From Myxococcus guangdongensis (GTDB taxonomy: Bacteria > Myxococcota > Myxococcia > Myxococcales > Myxococcaceae), in the NCBI RefSeq assembly GCF_024198255.1, contig NZ_JAJVKW010000002.1, positions 124,001-188,000 on the forward strand: a stretch of DNA of 64,000 nt, in the 5' to 3' direction. The notes beneath the pieces are model-generated. The model was given only the letters and a program-made list of their open reading frames with translations. It was not told the DNA's origin and ran no database searches. How positions within the stretch are numbered: the stretch's first letter is position 1; each line of letters opens with the position of its first letter. Made by a program: the position numbers and the translations under genes. This document shows, in pieces, positions 1 to 7,250 of the stretch.

Positions 1-1
1 G

Positions 2-775
2 GTGCTCGCGCTGCCGTGCGACGTGCGGGACTCGGTGCAGGTGGAGGCGATGGTGAGCGCGGTGCTGGAGCACTGGGGCGCGGTGGACGTGCTCATCAAC
101 AACGCGGGCACCATTCAAGTGGGGCCGATGGAGTCCATGACGGTGGAGGACTTCCAGGACGCGGTGGACACGCACCTGTGGGGCCCCCTGTACACGACGC
201 TCGCCGTGCTGCCCGCGATGAAGCAGCGGCGCGAGGGGCGCATCGTCAACATCGCCTCCGTGGGCGGCAAGCTCAGCGTGCCGCACCTGCTGCCCTACTC
301 CGCCAGCAAGTTCGCGCTGGTGGGCCTGTCGGATGGACTGCGCGCGGAGCTGCGCCAGGACGGCATCCTCGTCACCACCGTGTGCCCGGGCCTCATGCGC
401 ACCGGCAGCCCGCTCAACGCGCGCTTCAAGGGCCAGCACGAGGCGGAGTACGCGTGGTTCTCCATCAGCGACTCACTGCCCGGCGTCTCCGTGAGCGCCG
501 AGCGCTCCGCGCGCCTGATTCTGGACGGCTGCCGTCGGGACGACGCGGAGGTGCTGGTGGGCGCGGCCGCGAAGCTGGGCGCGGTGGGCCGCGCGCTCGC
601 GCCCGGACTCACCGCCGCCCTGCTCGCGTGGGCCAACCGGCTGCTGCCGCAGAGCAGCAGCCAGGATGCCCACCGGGGCGTCGACAGCGAGACGCCCCTC
701 ACCCGCTCCTGGCTCACCGAGCTGTCTCGCCGCGCGGCGGAGCGCAACAACGAGCGCGACGTGCCCCTGCACTGA
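2..775 (+). CDS. Short-chain dehydrogenase/reductase, 5' truncated
   Basis: NAD(P)-dependent SDR-family oxidoreductase; substrate unknown. The window begins inside the gene: the N-terminal Rossmann strand and TGxxxGIG cofactor loop are missing, so the GTG at base 2 is unlikely to be the true start. Visible SDR landmarks are the NNAG motif (about residue 33), the catalytic Ser in IASVGG, and the YSASK catalytic Tyr-Lys pair (about residues 98-102), followed by CPGLM, the usual SDR stretch after the active site. The C-terminal part (from about residue 170) is longer than in a minimal SDR, resembling the 'classical' group that acts on lipids or polyketides. It converges with the glycosyltransferase gene 15 bp away. 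The family is certain; the role is not. Confidence 0.9.
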   Translation: MLALPCDVRDSVQVEAMVSAVLEHWGAVDVLINNAGTIQVGPMESMTVEDFQDAVDTHLWGPLYTTLAVLPAMKQRREGRIVNIASVGGKLSVPHLLPYSASKFALVGLSDGLRAELRQDGILVTTVCPGLMRTGSPLNARFKGQHEAEYAWFSISDSLPGVSVSAERSARLILDGCRRDDAEVLVGAAAKLGAVGRALAPGLTAALLAWANRLLPQSSSQDAHRGVDSETPLTRSWLTELSRRAAERNNERDVPLH

Positions 776-790
776 CAGGGGCGGCGGGCG

Positions 791-1888
791 TCAGTCCTGC
801 GCCATCTCCATGGCCCAGTGGCCCCGGTGCTCGTACGCCAGGGCGAGCTGCTCCTCGAGCGCCGCGAGCATCTTCGTGTTGCCCTCCTGCGCGTAGCCCT
901 GGAGCGCCTGCTGGCAGCGCGGCACGCGCGACAGGAACTCCTTGAGCGCGTCCACCGTCAGCGTCTTCACGTACATCCCGTACCCCAGCTTCTCCAGATA
1001 CAGGGCGTTGATGACCTGCTCGAACTGGCCCTCCAGCGGGATGCTCAGCACGGGCTTGCGCAGGTAGACGGCCTCGCTCATCAGCGTGAAGCCGCCGCTG
1101 GCGACGACTCCGCGCGCGGTGCGCAAATCGTCGATGAAGCCCTTCTCGCTGAAGGGCCGGTACGTGAGGTTGCCGTCCACCAGGTCCTCGGTGAGGTCCC
1201 TTCGCAGCCCGTACACGCGGCAGGGGATGCCCGCGGCCTTGAGGATGTCCGGCAGCGCGGTGTTGGTGGTGGACGTCTGGTACACGAGCAGGTGCTCGCC
1301 GGGCTCCGACTTCGCCTCGATGATTTCAGGCCGGAGAATCGACGGGGCCAGCGTGGTGCGGCGCTTGCGCGTCGGCGGGTAGAAGAACGTCGTCACCAGG
1401 TAGTGGAAGGCGCCCGGCAGCTTCGCCTTCACGATGGCGCGCGAGGTCTCGAAGCTGTCCTCGTACCCGGCCAGGAGCGACGGCTCGTGCTGACAGCGGT
1501 TGATGACCTGCATGTTGTCCACGCTGATGACGGGCAGCCGGTGGGTGCGCGCGAACAGGTAGCTGAAGGTCTCGAAGTCGCTGACGACGACGTCGGGCTT
1601 GAAGTCGTCCACCAGCTCGAAGTACTGGCGCACGTTCTGCGGCCAGCCCTTCACCGCGCCGGTGAGGTTCTGCAGCACTGTCTGCCACTTCTTCACCGAG
1701 TTGCCTTCGTACGCCAGCGTCAGCCCCCAGATGCCGTGCACGTTCTGGAAGCGCTTGGCCAGGTAGTCCTGGGCCCGTCCGGAGACGACGATGTGGACCT
1801 CGTGCTTCTTCGTGAGCTCCTCGAGCAGCACGCGCGAGCGCGTCGCATGGCCCATGCCTTCGCCGACGACCCCGTAGAGGATTCGCAT
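791..1888 (-). CDS. MurG-like (GT-B fold) glycosyltransferase
   Basis: Predicted cytoplasmic GT-B glycosyltransferase, 365 aa, of the MJ1255/MurG-like type that transfers an NDP-sugar to an unknown acceptor. The N-terminus carries the glycine-rich acceptor-side loop GVVGEGMGHATR (residues 6-17), comparable to the GGTGGH loop of MurG. The C-terminal half has a UGT-like donor site: ASGGFTLMSEAVYLRKPVL followed by PLEGQFEQ (about residues 270-300). No signal peptide or membrane segment is seen. The ATG at 1888 is used; it is divergent from the small membrane-protein gene at 1965. Diglycosyl-diacylglycerol synthase-like and polysaccharide roles are both possible; nothing adjacent decides between them. 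Confidence 0.85.
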   Translation of the reverse strand: MRILYGVVGEGMGHATRSRVLLEELTKKHEVHIVVSGRAQDYLAKRFQNVHGIWGLTLAYEGNSVKKWQTVLQNLTGAVKGWPQNVRQYFELVDDFKPDVVVSDFETFSYLFARTHRLPVISVDNMQVINRCQHEPSLLAGYEDSFETSRAIVKAKLPGAFHYLVTTFFYPPTRKRRTTLAPSILRPEIIEAKSEPGEHLLVYQTSTTNTALPDILKAAGIPCRVYGLRRDLTEDLVDGNLTYRPFSEKGFIDDLRTARGVVASGGFTLMSEAVYLRKPVLSIPLEGQFEQVINALYLEKLGYGMYVKTLTVDALKEFLSRVPRCQQALQGYAQEGNTKMLAALEEQLALAYEHRGHWAMEMAQD

Positions 1889-1964
1889 GGTGCGCGAGCA
1901 TACGCGGCCTGCCCCTCGCCCGTTGAGCCCGCCCGCCGCTCGCGGCTATAGCTACCCACCCACC

Positions 1965-2258
1965 ATGCCCTCCGCTCCGCCGCCGCCCCCCAAGCCCTCG
2001 CTGCCGCGCGCCGCCGCCCTGGGCCTGGCCGGGGGTCTGCTCCTCGGCGGCCTGGGCCTCTTCGCCGCGGGCCTGCGGGGCTTGTTCGGCACGCTGGAGT
2101 GCGCGGGGCTGTCCGGACCCGAGTGCGAGCTGCTCCAGCAGGCCACGCACGAGCTGGGCCGCTTCCAGAGCCTCGCGGGCGGCGCCCTCGTCGCCCTGGG
2201 CAGCGCGCTCTTCGTCCTGGTGCGTCGTCGCCCGCCCGTCCCACCCGCCGCGCCCTGA
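1965..2258 (+). CDS. Small two-helix membrane protein, unknown function
   Basis: 97-residue protein starting at the ATG at 1965; an in-frame extension back to 1887 is rejected because it reads through the promoter of the divergent glycosyltransferase gene. It opens with a proline-rich cytoplasmic tail (MPSAPPPPPKPS), followed by a hydrophobic Gly/Leu segment (about residues 19-40), a short loop with two cysteines (LECAGLSGPECELL) and a second hydrophobic segment (about residues 65-83) ending in RRRPP. The cysteines flank the periplasmic side and could form a disulfide. No family is recognised. Confidence 0.6.
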   Translation: MPSAPPPPPKPSLPRAAALGLAGGLLLGGLGLFAAGLRGLFGTLECAGLSGPECELLQQATHELGRFQSLAGGALVALGSALFVLVRRRPPVPPAAP

Positions 2259-2348
2259 GCAACGGCCCTCCAGGGCCCTCGTCCTTCTTTCGCCCGACAG
2301 CCGGCCGACTTGGAGGGTTAGTTCATTTGGCGGTGTGACGTAGGCTGA

Positions 2349-2374
2349 CTAATTAATAGTGGCCAGGCCATTAG
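2349..2374. promoter_or_regulatory. Candidate LysR-type operator/promoter region
   Basis: An AT-rich island directly upstream of the LysR gene contains the dyad CTAAT-N16-ATTAG (2349-2353 and 2370-2374) and, inside it, the perfect short palindrome TGGCCAGGCCA (2360-2370). LysR regulators commonly bind interrupted dyads containing T-N11-A near their own promoter, so autoregulation is plausible. It lies 22-47 nt before the ATG at 2396. Short palindromes occur by chance; this is a suggestion from sequence only. Confidence 0.3.
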
Positions 2375-2395
2375 GTTCGGGAGTAGGGAGCGGCC

Positions 2396-3301
2396 ATGCA
2401 GCTCGAGTCCCTGAAAATGTTCTGTGATGTGGTGGAGACCGGCTCTTTCTCGCGAGCGGCGCAGCTCAACCACGTCACGCAGTCGGCGGTGAGCCAGCAG
2501 ATTCGCGCGTTGGAGAACCGGTACGAGCAGAAGCTCCTGTCGCGCAGCGCCCGGCAGGTGACGCCGACGCCGGCGGGTGAGCGGCTGTTCCGGGGCTGCA
2601 AGGAGATTCTCGCCCGCTTCGCGGAGGTGGAGCAGGAGATTCGCGAGCAGGCGACGGAGGTGGCCGGCACGAGCACCGTGTCCACCATCTACTCGGTGGG
2701 TCTGCACGAGCTCAACGCGGTGCAGAAGCAGCTGCTCAAGGCGCACCCCAAGGTCAACATGCGGCTGAACTACCGCCGCAACGACCAGGTGTACGACGAC
2801 GTCATCCTGGGCGCGGCGGAGATTGGGATCGTCGCGTATCCGCAGCCGCGCGCGGGCGTGGACATCCTGCCCTTCCGCGACGACAAGCTGGCCGTCGTCT
2901 GCGCGCCGGGCCACGCGTTCGCCTCCAAGGCGAAGGTGAGCCTCACCGCGCTGTCGGGCGTGCCCTTCATCGCGTTCGACCGCGAGGCGCCCACGCGCAA
3001 GGCGTTGGACCGGCTCTTCCGCGAGAAGAACATCGACATCAACCCGGTGATGGAGATGGACAACGTGGAGACCATCAAGCGGGCGGTGGAGATGGGCCTG
3101 GGCGTGGCCATCCTGCCGGTGTCCACGGCGCAGGGCGAGGTGAAGGGCGGCTCGCTGGTGGCCAAGCCCTTCGCGGAGGGGCCCGTGTCGCGGCCCATCG
3201 GCCTGCTCATCCGCAAGGGCAAGTACCTGGACCGCGCCTCGGCGGCGGTATTGGAGGCGTTCAAGGCCGCCGCCAACCTGCCCGTCACCGAGGACGCGTA
3301 G
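2396..3301 (+). CDS. LysR-family transcriptional regulator
   Basis: 301-residue DNA-binding regulator. Residues 1-60 form the LysR winged helix-turn-helix: MQLESLKMFCDVVETGSFSR leads into the SQSAVSQQ-like recognition helix (QSAVSQQIRALE), ending at TPAGERLF. Residues about 90-295 form the periplasmic-binding-protein-like effector domain, with the usual GAAEIGIVAYPQP and MGLGVAILP blocks. A good ribosome site (TAGGGAG) precedes the ATG by 7 nt. The effector is unknown. It resembles the CysB/CbbR-like group in general layout, but the target cannot be inferred: its neighbours are convergent rsmB (6 bp away) and an upstream small membrane protein, and no divergent target gene adjoins it. Confidence 0.93.
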   Translation: MQLESLKMFCDVVETGSFSRAAQLNHVTQSAVSQQIRALENRYEQKLLSRSARQVTPTPAGERLFRGCKEILARFAEVEQEIREQATEVAGTSTVSTIYSVGLHELNAVQKQLLKAHPKVNMRLNYRRNDQVYDDVILGAAEIGIVAYPQPRAGVDILPFRDDKLAVVCAPGHAFASKAKVSLTALSGVPFIAFDREAPTRKALDRLFREKNIDINPVMEMDNVETIKRAVEMGLGVAILPVSTAQGEVKGGSLVAKPFAEGPVSRPIGLLIRKGKYLDRASAAVLEAFKAAANLPVTEDA

Positions 3302-3307
3302 CGCGGC

Positions 3308-4624
3308 TCAGTAGAGCTTCCGGAGGCGCGCGGCGAAGAACCCGTCGAAGCCCTCCGGTCCCGGCAGGGTCCTCAAGTAGGCCTGGGTGAGCGGCAGCTT
3401 GAGGCCCGGCAACACGGGCGGCTCCGCCGTCCACTCCGGGTGGCTGCGCAGGAACATCTCCACCTGGTCCTGCCCCTCCTGCGGCTCCATGGTGCACACC
3501 GCGTAGACGAGCAGTCCGCCCGCGGGCACCGACTCCTGGCAGTTCTCGAGGATGCGCCGCTGCAGCGTGGCCAGCCGCGAGAGGTCCTCCTCCTTGCGGC
3601 GGTAGCGCAGCTCCGGGTGACGCCGCAGCGTGCCCAGCCCCGAGCACGGCGCGTCCACCAGCATCGCGTGGAACTCGCCCCAGGCCTCCGGGAACGGCTC
3701 CGCGGCGTCGTGCGCGTAGGCCTTCAAGCGCGACGTGAGCCCCAGGCGCTTCGCCTCGCCGTCAATCTTGCGCAGCTTGTGGGCGTGCAGGTCCACCGCG
3801 ACGACGTCGTGCTCCTGCGCCAGGTGACAGGACTTGCCGCCGGGCGCGGCGCACGCGTCCAGCACGCGCGCGGACGCGGGGATGGCGCCGTACACGCCGA
3901 CGAGCTGGGCGGCCTCGTCCTGCACCTGCCACAGGCCCTCCGAATAGCCGTACACGTCCTCCACCCGGCCCACCGGCGGCAGGATGATGCCCACGGGCGA
4001 CAGGGTGGCGGCCTTCGCCTCCACGCCCACCTCCTGCAGCTGGGTGAGCAGCGCGTCGCGCGTCACCTTCGCGGTGTTGGCGCGGATGACGACGGGCGGG
4101 GACTGGTTGTCGGCCACCAGCATGGCCTCGGCGCGCTCGCGGCCGAACTGGCGCAGCCAGCGCTCCACCAGCCACTGCGGATGGCTCTCGCGCACGGACA
4201 GGTGGTGGGCCACGTCGGACGGCGAGGGCAAGGGCGGGGCGGGCAGCTCCGCGAGCTTGCGCAGGATGGCGTTGGTGAAGCCCGCCGCGCGGGTGAGGCC
4301 GACCTCCTTGAGCGCCTGCACCGTCTCCGCCACCGCCGCGCGCGCGGGCACGCGGGTGTGGAAGATTTGATACGCGCCGATGCGCAGGGCCGCGAGCACG
4401 CGGTCCTCCATGGCGTCCAGCTTGCGGTCGGCGAAGCGGGTGATGGCGTAGTCGAGCGCGAGCTGTCGGCGGGTGGTGCCGTAGGTGAGCTCCGTGGCGA
4501 GGCCCGCGTCGCGCGGGTCCTTGGGCGGTGACTCGGACAGCATCGTGTCCAGCACCACGTTGAGGTAGGCGTCCGTTGCGCGGACGCGCGCCAGCACGAG
4601 GATGGCGAGTGCGCGGGGATTCAT
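3308..4624 (-). CDS. rsmB: 16S rRNA (cytosine-967-C5)-methyltransferase RsmB
   Basis: SAM-dependent enzyme that makes m5C967 in 16S rRNA. 438 aa, typical for the family. Residues 1-125 form the NusB-like RNA-binding domain. The methyltransferase domain carries the SAM loop DACAAPGGKS (257-266), motif IV VDAPCSGLG with Cys327, and motif VI VYAVCTMEP with the catalytic Cys377. Its ATG overlaps the stop of the AroQ-like gene (ATGA at 4621-4624), so the two are translationally coupled and downstream of fmt, the classic fmt-rsmB association. No oddities. Confidence 0.95.
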   Translation of the reverse strand: MNPRALAILVLARVRATDAYLNVVLDTMLSESPPKDPRDAGLATELTYGTTRRQLALDYAITRFADRKLDAMEDRVLAALRIGAYQIFHTRVPARAAVAETVQALKEVGLTRAAGFTNAILRKLAELPAPPLPSPSDVAHHLSVRESHPQWLVERWLRQFGRERAEAMLVADNQSPPVVIRANTAKVTRDALLTQLQEVGVEAKAATLSPVGIILPPVGRVEDVYGYSEGLWQVQDEAAQLVGVYGAIPASARVLDACAAPGGKSCHLAQEHDVVAVDLHAHKLRKIDGEAKRLGLTSRLKAYAHDAAEPFPEAWGEFHAMLVDAPCSGLGTLRRHPELRYRRKEEDLSRLATLQRRILENCQESVPAGGLLVYAVCTMEPQEGQDQVEMFLRSHPEWTAEPPVLPGLKLPLTQAYLRTLPGPEGFDGFFAARLRKLY

Positions 4625-5556
4625 CCTTCGTCGAGCCGGGTCATCAGGTCCACGAGCTGCTCATCGGAGAGCCGCGTCGCGGGAAGGTGGGACAGCGTGA
4701 GGCGCTGGAGTTGCTCCTCGAGCAGGGCCCGCTGGCCTTGCTCCGCGGGCAGTCCGCGCTGGAGGGCCTCATAGCGGGAGCGCGACCAGGAGGCCAGCTC
4801 CGCGGCGGTGAGCCGGCCCGCGAGCCGCTCGGAGACCTTCTGGTGCACCAGCGCCCGGGTGAGCAGGTCCGTCGTCACCGAGGCGGACTTCGCTCCCCGC
4901 CCCAGCGACAGCGACTTGCCGCCCTTCGGCTCGGGCGCGGCGTCCTTCGACGTGGACGGCTTGCGGCCCAGCATCTTGCCGCCCTTGGGCTCCGGAGCGG
5001 CGGCCGCGTCCGAGGAGGACTTGCGCCCCAGCGTCTTGCCCGGGGCGAGCGCCAGCGCCTTCGCGGGAGCGGCCTTCGACTTCCTCGGGGACCGGATGAT
5101 GTCGTCGTCCTCGTCGTCGGCGGACGTGCTCGTCCCGGCGCTCCCGGGCGTGAAGACGCCGCTGGCGAAGGTCTCCAGCGCCTCCAGGTAAGGCTCGAAG
5201 CCGCCAGCCCCGTGCACCTGGAGGACACACGCCTCGGCCACCACGGACTCGCGCGCGGGCGGCCGCAGCATGACCTCGATGGCGGGCAGCCCCACCAGCT
5301 CCAGGCCCTCCTTGAGCGCGTACGAGCCGAACAGGCCCGCCGGATTGACGAGGATGCCGTCCACCTTCTCGCGATGGGCGGCGAGCGCGTCCAACAGCAC
5401 GCCCTCGTGGTTGGACTGGAGGAGCGTCAGCTCCATCCCCAGCGACTTCGCGCGCGCCTTCAGCGCGGCATCCAGGTCCGAGAGCCCGCGCCCGCCCTCG
5501 CGTACGCCCAGCAGGTTCAGGTTCGGCCCGTGCAACACCAGCAGTCTCATACCCAT
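4621..5556 (-). CDS. AroQ-like (type II DHQase fold) protein with lost active site and Lys-rich C-terminal tail
   Basis: 311-residue protein. Residues 3-130 clearly follow the type II 3-dehydroquinate dehydratase fold: MRLLVLHGPNLNLLGVRE, QSNHEG (48-53) and VNPAG (70-74). The catalytic Tyr of the REPxxYG loop is absent (here RE-GGRG), the His of the NPGGxxH loop is replaced (NPAGLFG), and the His of the EVH motif is Met96. Arg19, Asn71, Glu94 and Arg102 remain. It is therefore unlikely to dehydrate dehydroquinate. Residues 140-230 are a charged, low-complexity linker with three related GK-L-x-GR units, two of them preceded by EPKGGK; residues 230-311 are predicted helical. It lies 41 bp after fmt and overlaps rsmB by 4 bp. 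An ATG two codons later (5550) is an alternative start. Databases may label it aroQ; function here is unknown. Confidence 0.8.
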   Translation of the reverse strand: MGMRLLVLHGPNLNLLGVREGGRGLSDLDAALKARAKSLGMELTLLQSNHEGVLLDALAAHREKVDGILVNPAGLFGSYALKEGLELVGLPAIEVMLRPPARESVVAEACVLQVHGAGGFEPYLEALETFASGVFTPGSAGTSTSADDEDDDIIRSPRKSKAAPAKALALAPGKTLGRKSSSDAAAAPEPKGGKMLGRKPSTSKDAAPEPKGGKSLSLGRGAKSASVTTDLLTRALVHQKVSERLAGRLTAAELASWSRSRYEALQRGLPAEQGQRALLEEQLQRLTLSHLPATRLSDEQLVDLMTRLDEG

Positions 5557-5597
5557 GCGCCTGTACTCGAAAGAGTCCGTCTCGTCGTGGCCATCGA

Positions 5598-6533
5598 CTA
5601 GGTGCCGAACGGCTGGCTGCCCACGGCCAGCTTGTGGCCCGTGAGGAACTCCGCCGCCTTCATCACCCGCTTGCCTTCCAACTGGATGTCCAGCAGCACG
5701 AGCGAGCCCTCGCCACACGCCACCTCGATGCCCTCCGCGCCCGCGGACAACACCGTGCCCGGCGCGCCCTTCCCGTCCGCCACCTTCACGCGGTGCACCT
5801 TCACCAGCTTGCCGCCCATCGAGGTGAACGCCCCGGGCCACGGGGTGAAGGCGCGCAGCCGCCGCTCCAGCGCGATGGCGGGACGGGTGAAGTCCAGCTT
5901 CCCCTCCTCCTTCTCGATGATGGGCGCCAGCACCATGCCCTCCGAGGGCTGGGGCACCGGCTTCAGCGCCCCGCTCAGGTACGCCGGCAGGAACTCGCGC
6001 AGCACCTCGCCGCCCAGCGCGGCCAGCTTCGGGTACAGGGTGGCGCTCGTGTCCTCGGGGCCGATGGGCAAACGCTTCATCGCGAGCACGGGGCCGGTGT
6101 CCAGCCCCTCGTCCATCACCATCAGCGACACGCCCGTCTCCGTGTCCCCATGCGCGATGGACCACTGGATGGGCGCGGCGCCCCGGAAGCGCGGCAACAG
6201 CGAGCCGTGCACGTTGACGCAGCCCTTGGGCGGCAGGTCCAGGATGTCCTTGGGGAGGATGCGGCCATAGGCCGTCACCACGCAGATGTCCGGAGAGAAG
6301 CGGCGCAGCTCCTCGACGAACGGAGGCGTGCGCAGCTTGGCGGGCTGGAACACGGGCACGCCGCGCGCGACGGCCAGCTCCTTCACCGGCGGCGCCGTCA
6401 CCGTGTTGCCGCGCCCCTTGGGCTTGTCCGGCTGGGTGACGACGGCGACGACGTCGCCCAAATCGAAACAGGCTTCGAGCGAGGACACGGCGAAATCCGG
6501 CGTGCCCATGAAGACGATGCGGGGTCTGCTCAT
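5598..6533 (-). CDS. fmt: Methionyl-tRNA formyltransferase
   Basis: Transfers a formyl group from 10-formyl-THF to Met-tRNAfMet for translation initiation. 311 aa, the usual length. The N-terminal Rossmann domain begins RIVFMGTPDFAV; the catalytic region NVHGSLLPRFRGAAPIQW (about residues 108-125) contains the Asn/His pair and the folate-binding SLLP motif, and the catalytic Asp lies in DEGLDTGPV. The C-terminal OB-like domain begins near residue 205. It is the second gene of a minus-strand operon, 28 bp after the HAMP-like membrane protein and 41 bp before the AroQ-like gene. No def gene is adjacent, although def-fmt-rsmB is a frequent order elsewhere. Confidence 0.96.
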   Translation of the reverse strand: MSRPRIVFMGTPDFAVSSLEACFDLGDVVAVVTQPDKPKGRGNTVTAPPVKELAVARGVPVFQPAKLRTPPFVEELRRFSPDICVVTAYGRILPKDILDLPPKGCVNVHGSLLPRFRGAAPIQWSIAHGDTETGVSLMVMDEGLDTGPVLAMKRLPIGPEDTSATLYPKLAALGGEVLREFLPAYLSGALKPVPQPSEGMVLAPIIEKEEGKLDFTRPAIALERRLRAFTPWPGAFTSMGGKLVKVHRVKVADGKGAPGTVLSAGAEGIEVACGEGSLVLLDIQLEGKRVMKAAEFLTGHKLAVGSQPFGT

Positions 6534-6561
6534 GTGGTTCGGGCTCTCCTCGGGGCAGGCT

Positions 6562-7143
6562 TCAAGCCACGGACTTGAAGGTGCTCGCGGTGGGATTGTC
6601 CACTGCTTGACGCTTGCGCGTGCACAGCGCGGACAGGGTTTCCAGCGCCTCGCGCGCCTCGGGGGTGGTGGCCACCGGCTTCAACGCGGCCAGGGCGCCC
6701 TCCAGGGCGTGCGCCTCGTCCGCCTCGCGCTGGCGGATGCGGTCCACCGCCTCGCTGAAACGGTCGAAGAAGCGCTTCAGTTCGTCCTTCTTGCGCAGGG
6801 GCCGCAGCCGGGGATAGCGCCCGGCGGCCAGCGCGGCGACATACAGGCTCATCACGTGGACGGGGCCCGCCACCCGATGGGTGAAGAGCAGGCCGAACAG
6901 GCCCAGCAGCGCCCCCAACCCGACCGAGCCCAACACGGTGAGCCACAGGATGGAGTCACCCGCGCCCACACCTGTGTCCACCGAGGTGGCATGGAGCCGA
7001 TGCGTCAGGGCTCCGAACACCGCCACGCTGCCCGCACCGATGCCAGCCAGCAGAAGGATGTACTTGAGCTGGAATTCGCGGTCGAGCAGGTAGGTCCGTC
7101 GGGTGTAGCTCGGGCGCGTCGCCTTGTGAGTGTCGTCGGACAT
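6562..7143 (-). CDS. Membrane protein with two TM helices and a HAMP-like segment
   Basis: 193 aa, no recognised enzyme domain. A short cytoplasmic N-terminus (RRTYLLDREFQLKY) is followed by TM1 (about residues 28-47), a short periplasmic loop and TM2 (about 65-88). Then comes a HAMP-type stretch with the P-residue/heptad signature HRVAGPVHVMSLYVAAL, a DELKRF.. helix (about 90-145) and a Glu/Ala-rich coiled tail. HAMP domains normally relay signals to a kinase, cyclase or methyl-accepting domain, but nothing follows it here. It heads the fmt/AroQ-like/rsmB operon (28 bp upstream of fmt), an unexpected companion for translation genes. The start ATG at 7143 is divergent from the HEAT-repeat gene. 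Confidence 0.75.
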   Translation of the reverse strand: MSDDTHKATRPSYTRRTYLLDREFQLKYILLLAGIGAGSVAVFGALTHRLHATSVDTGVGAGDSILWLTVLGSVGLGALLGLFGLLFTHRVAGPVHVMSLYVAALAAGRYPRLRPLRKKDELKRFFDRFSEAVDRIRQREADEAHALEGALAALKPVATTPEAREALETLSALCTRKRQAVDNPTASTFKSVA

Positions 7144-7250
7144 GTCGTTGACCAGCGTACCCCAGGTGACCTGGGTGGTTTGCTTCCTTCGTGACAGGAG
7201 GTTTACGACTCCCGACAGGACAACCCCGCAGACGACGCCCAGGAGCCTCG

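Noticed and set aside
771..795. Short hairpin ACTGAC/GTCAGT containing both stop codons of the convergent genes
   Set aside because: Only a 6-bp stem with a 13-nt loop; too weak to call a terminator, although its placement is suggestive.
1887..1964. Longer start for the small membrane protein
   Set aside because: The extra 26 codons lie in the divergent promoter and have no signal-like character.
5598..6165. Long fused frame joining the AroQ-like gene to sequence opposite fmt
   Set aside because: The frame is open by GC bias only; the upstream part overlaps the real fmt gene in another frame.
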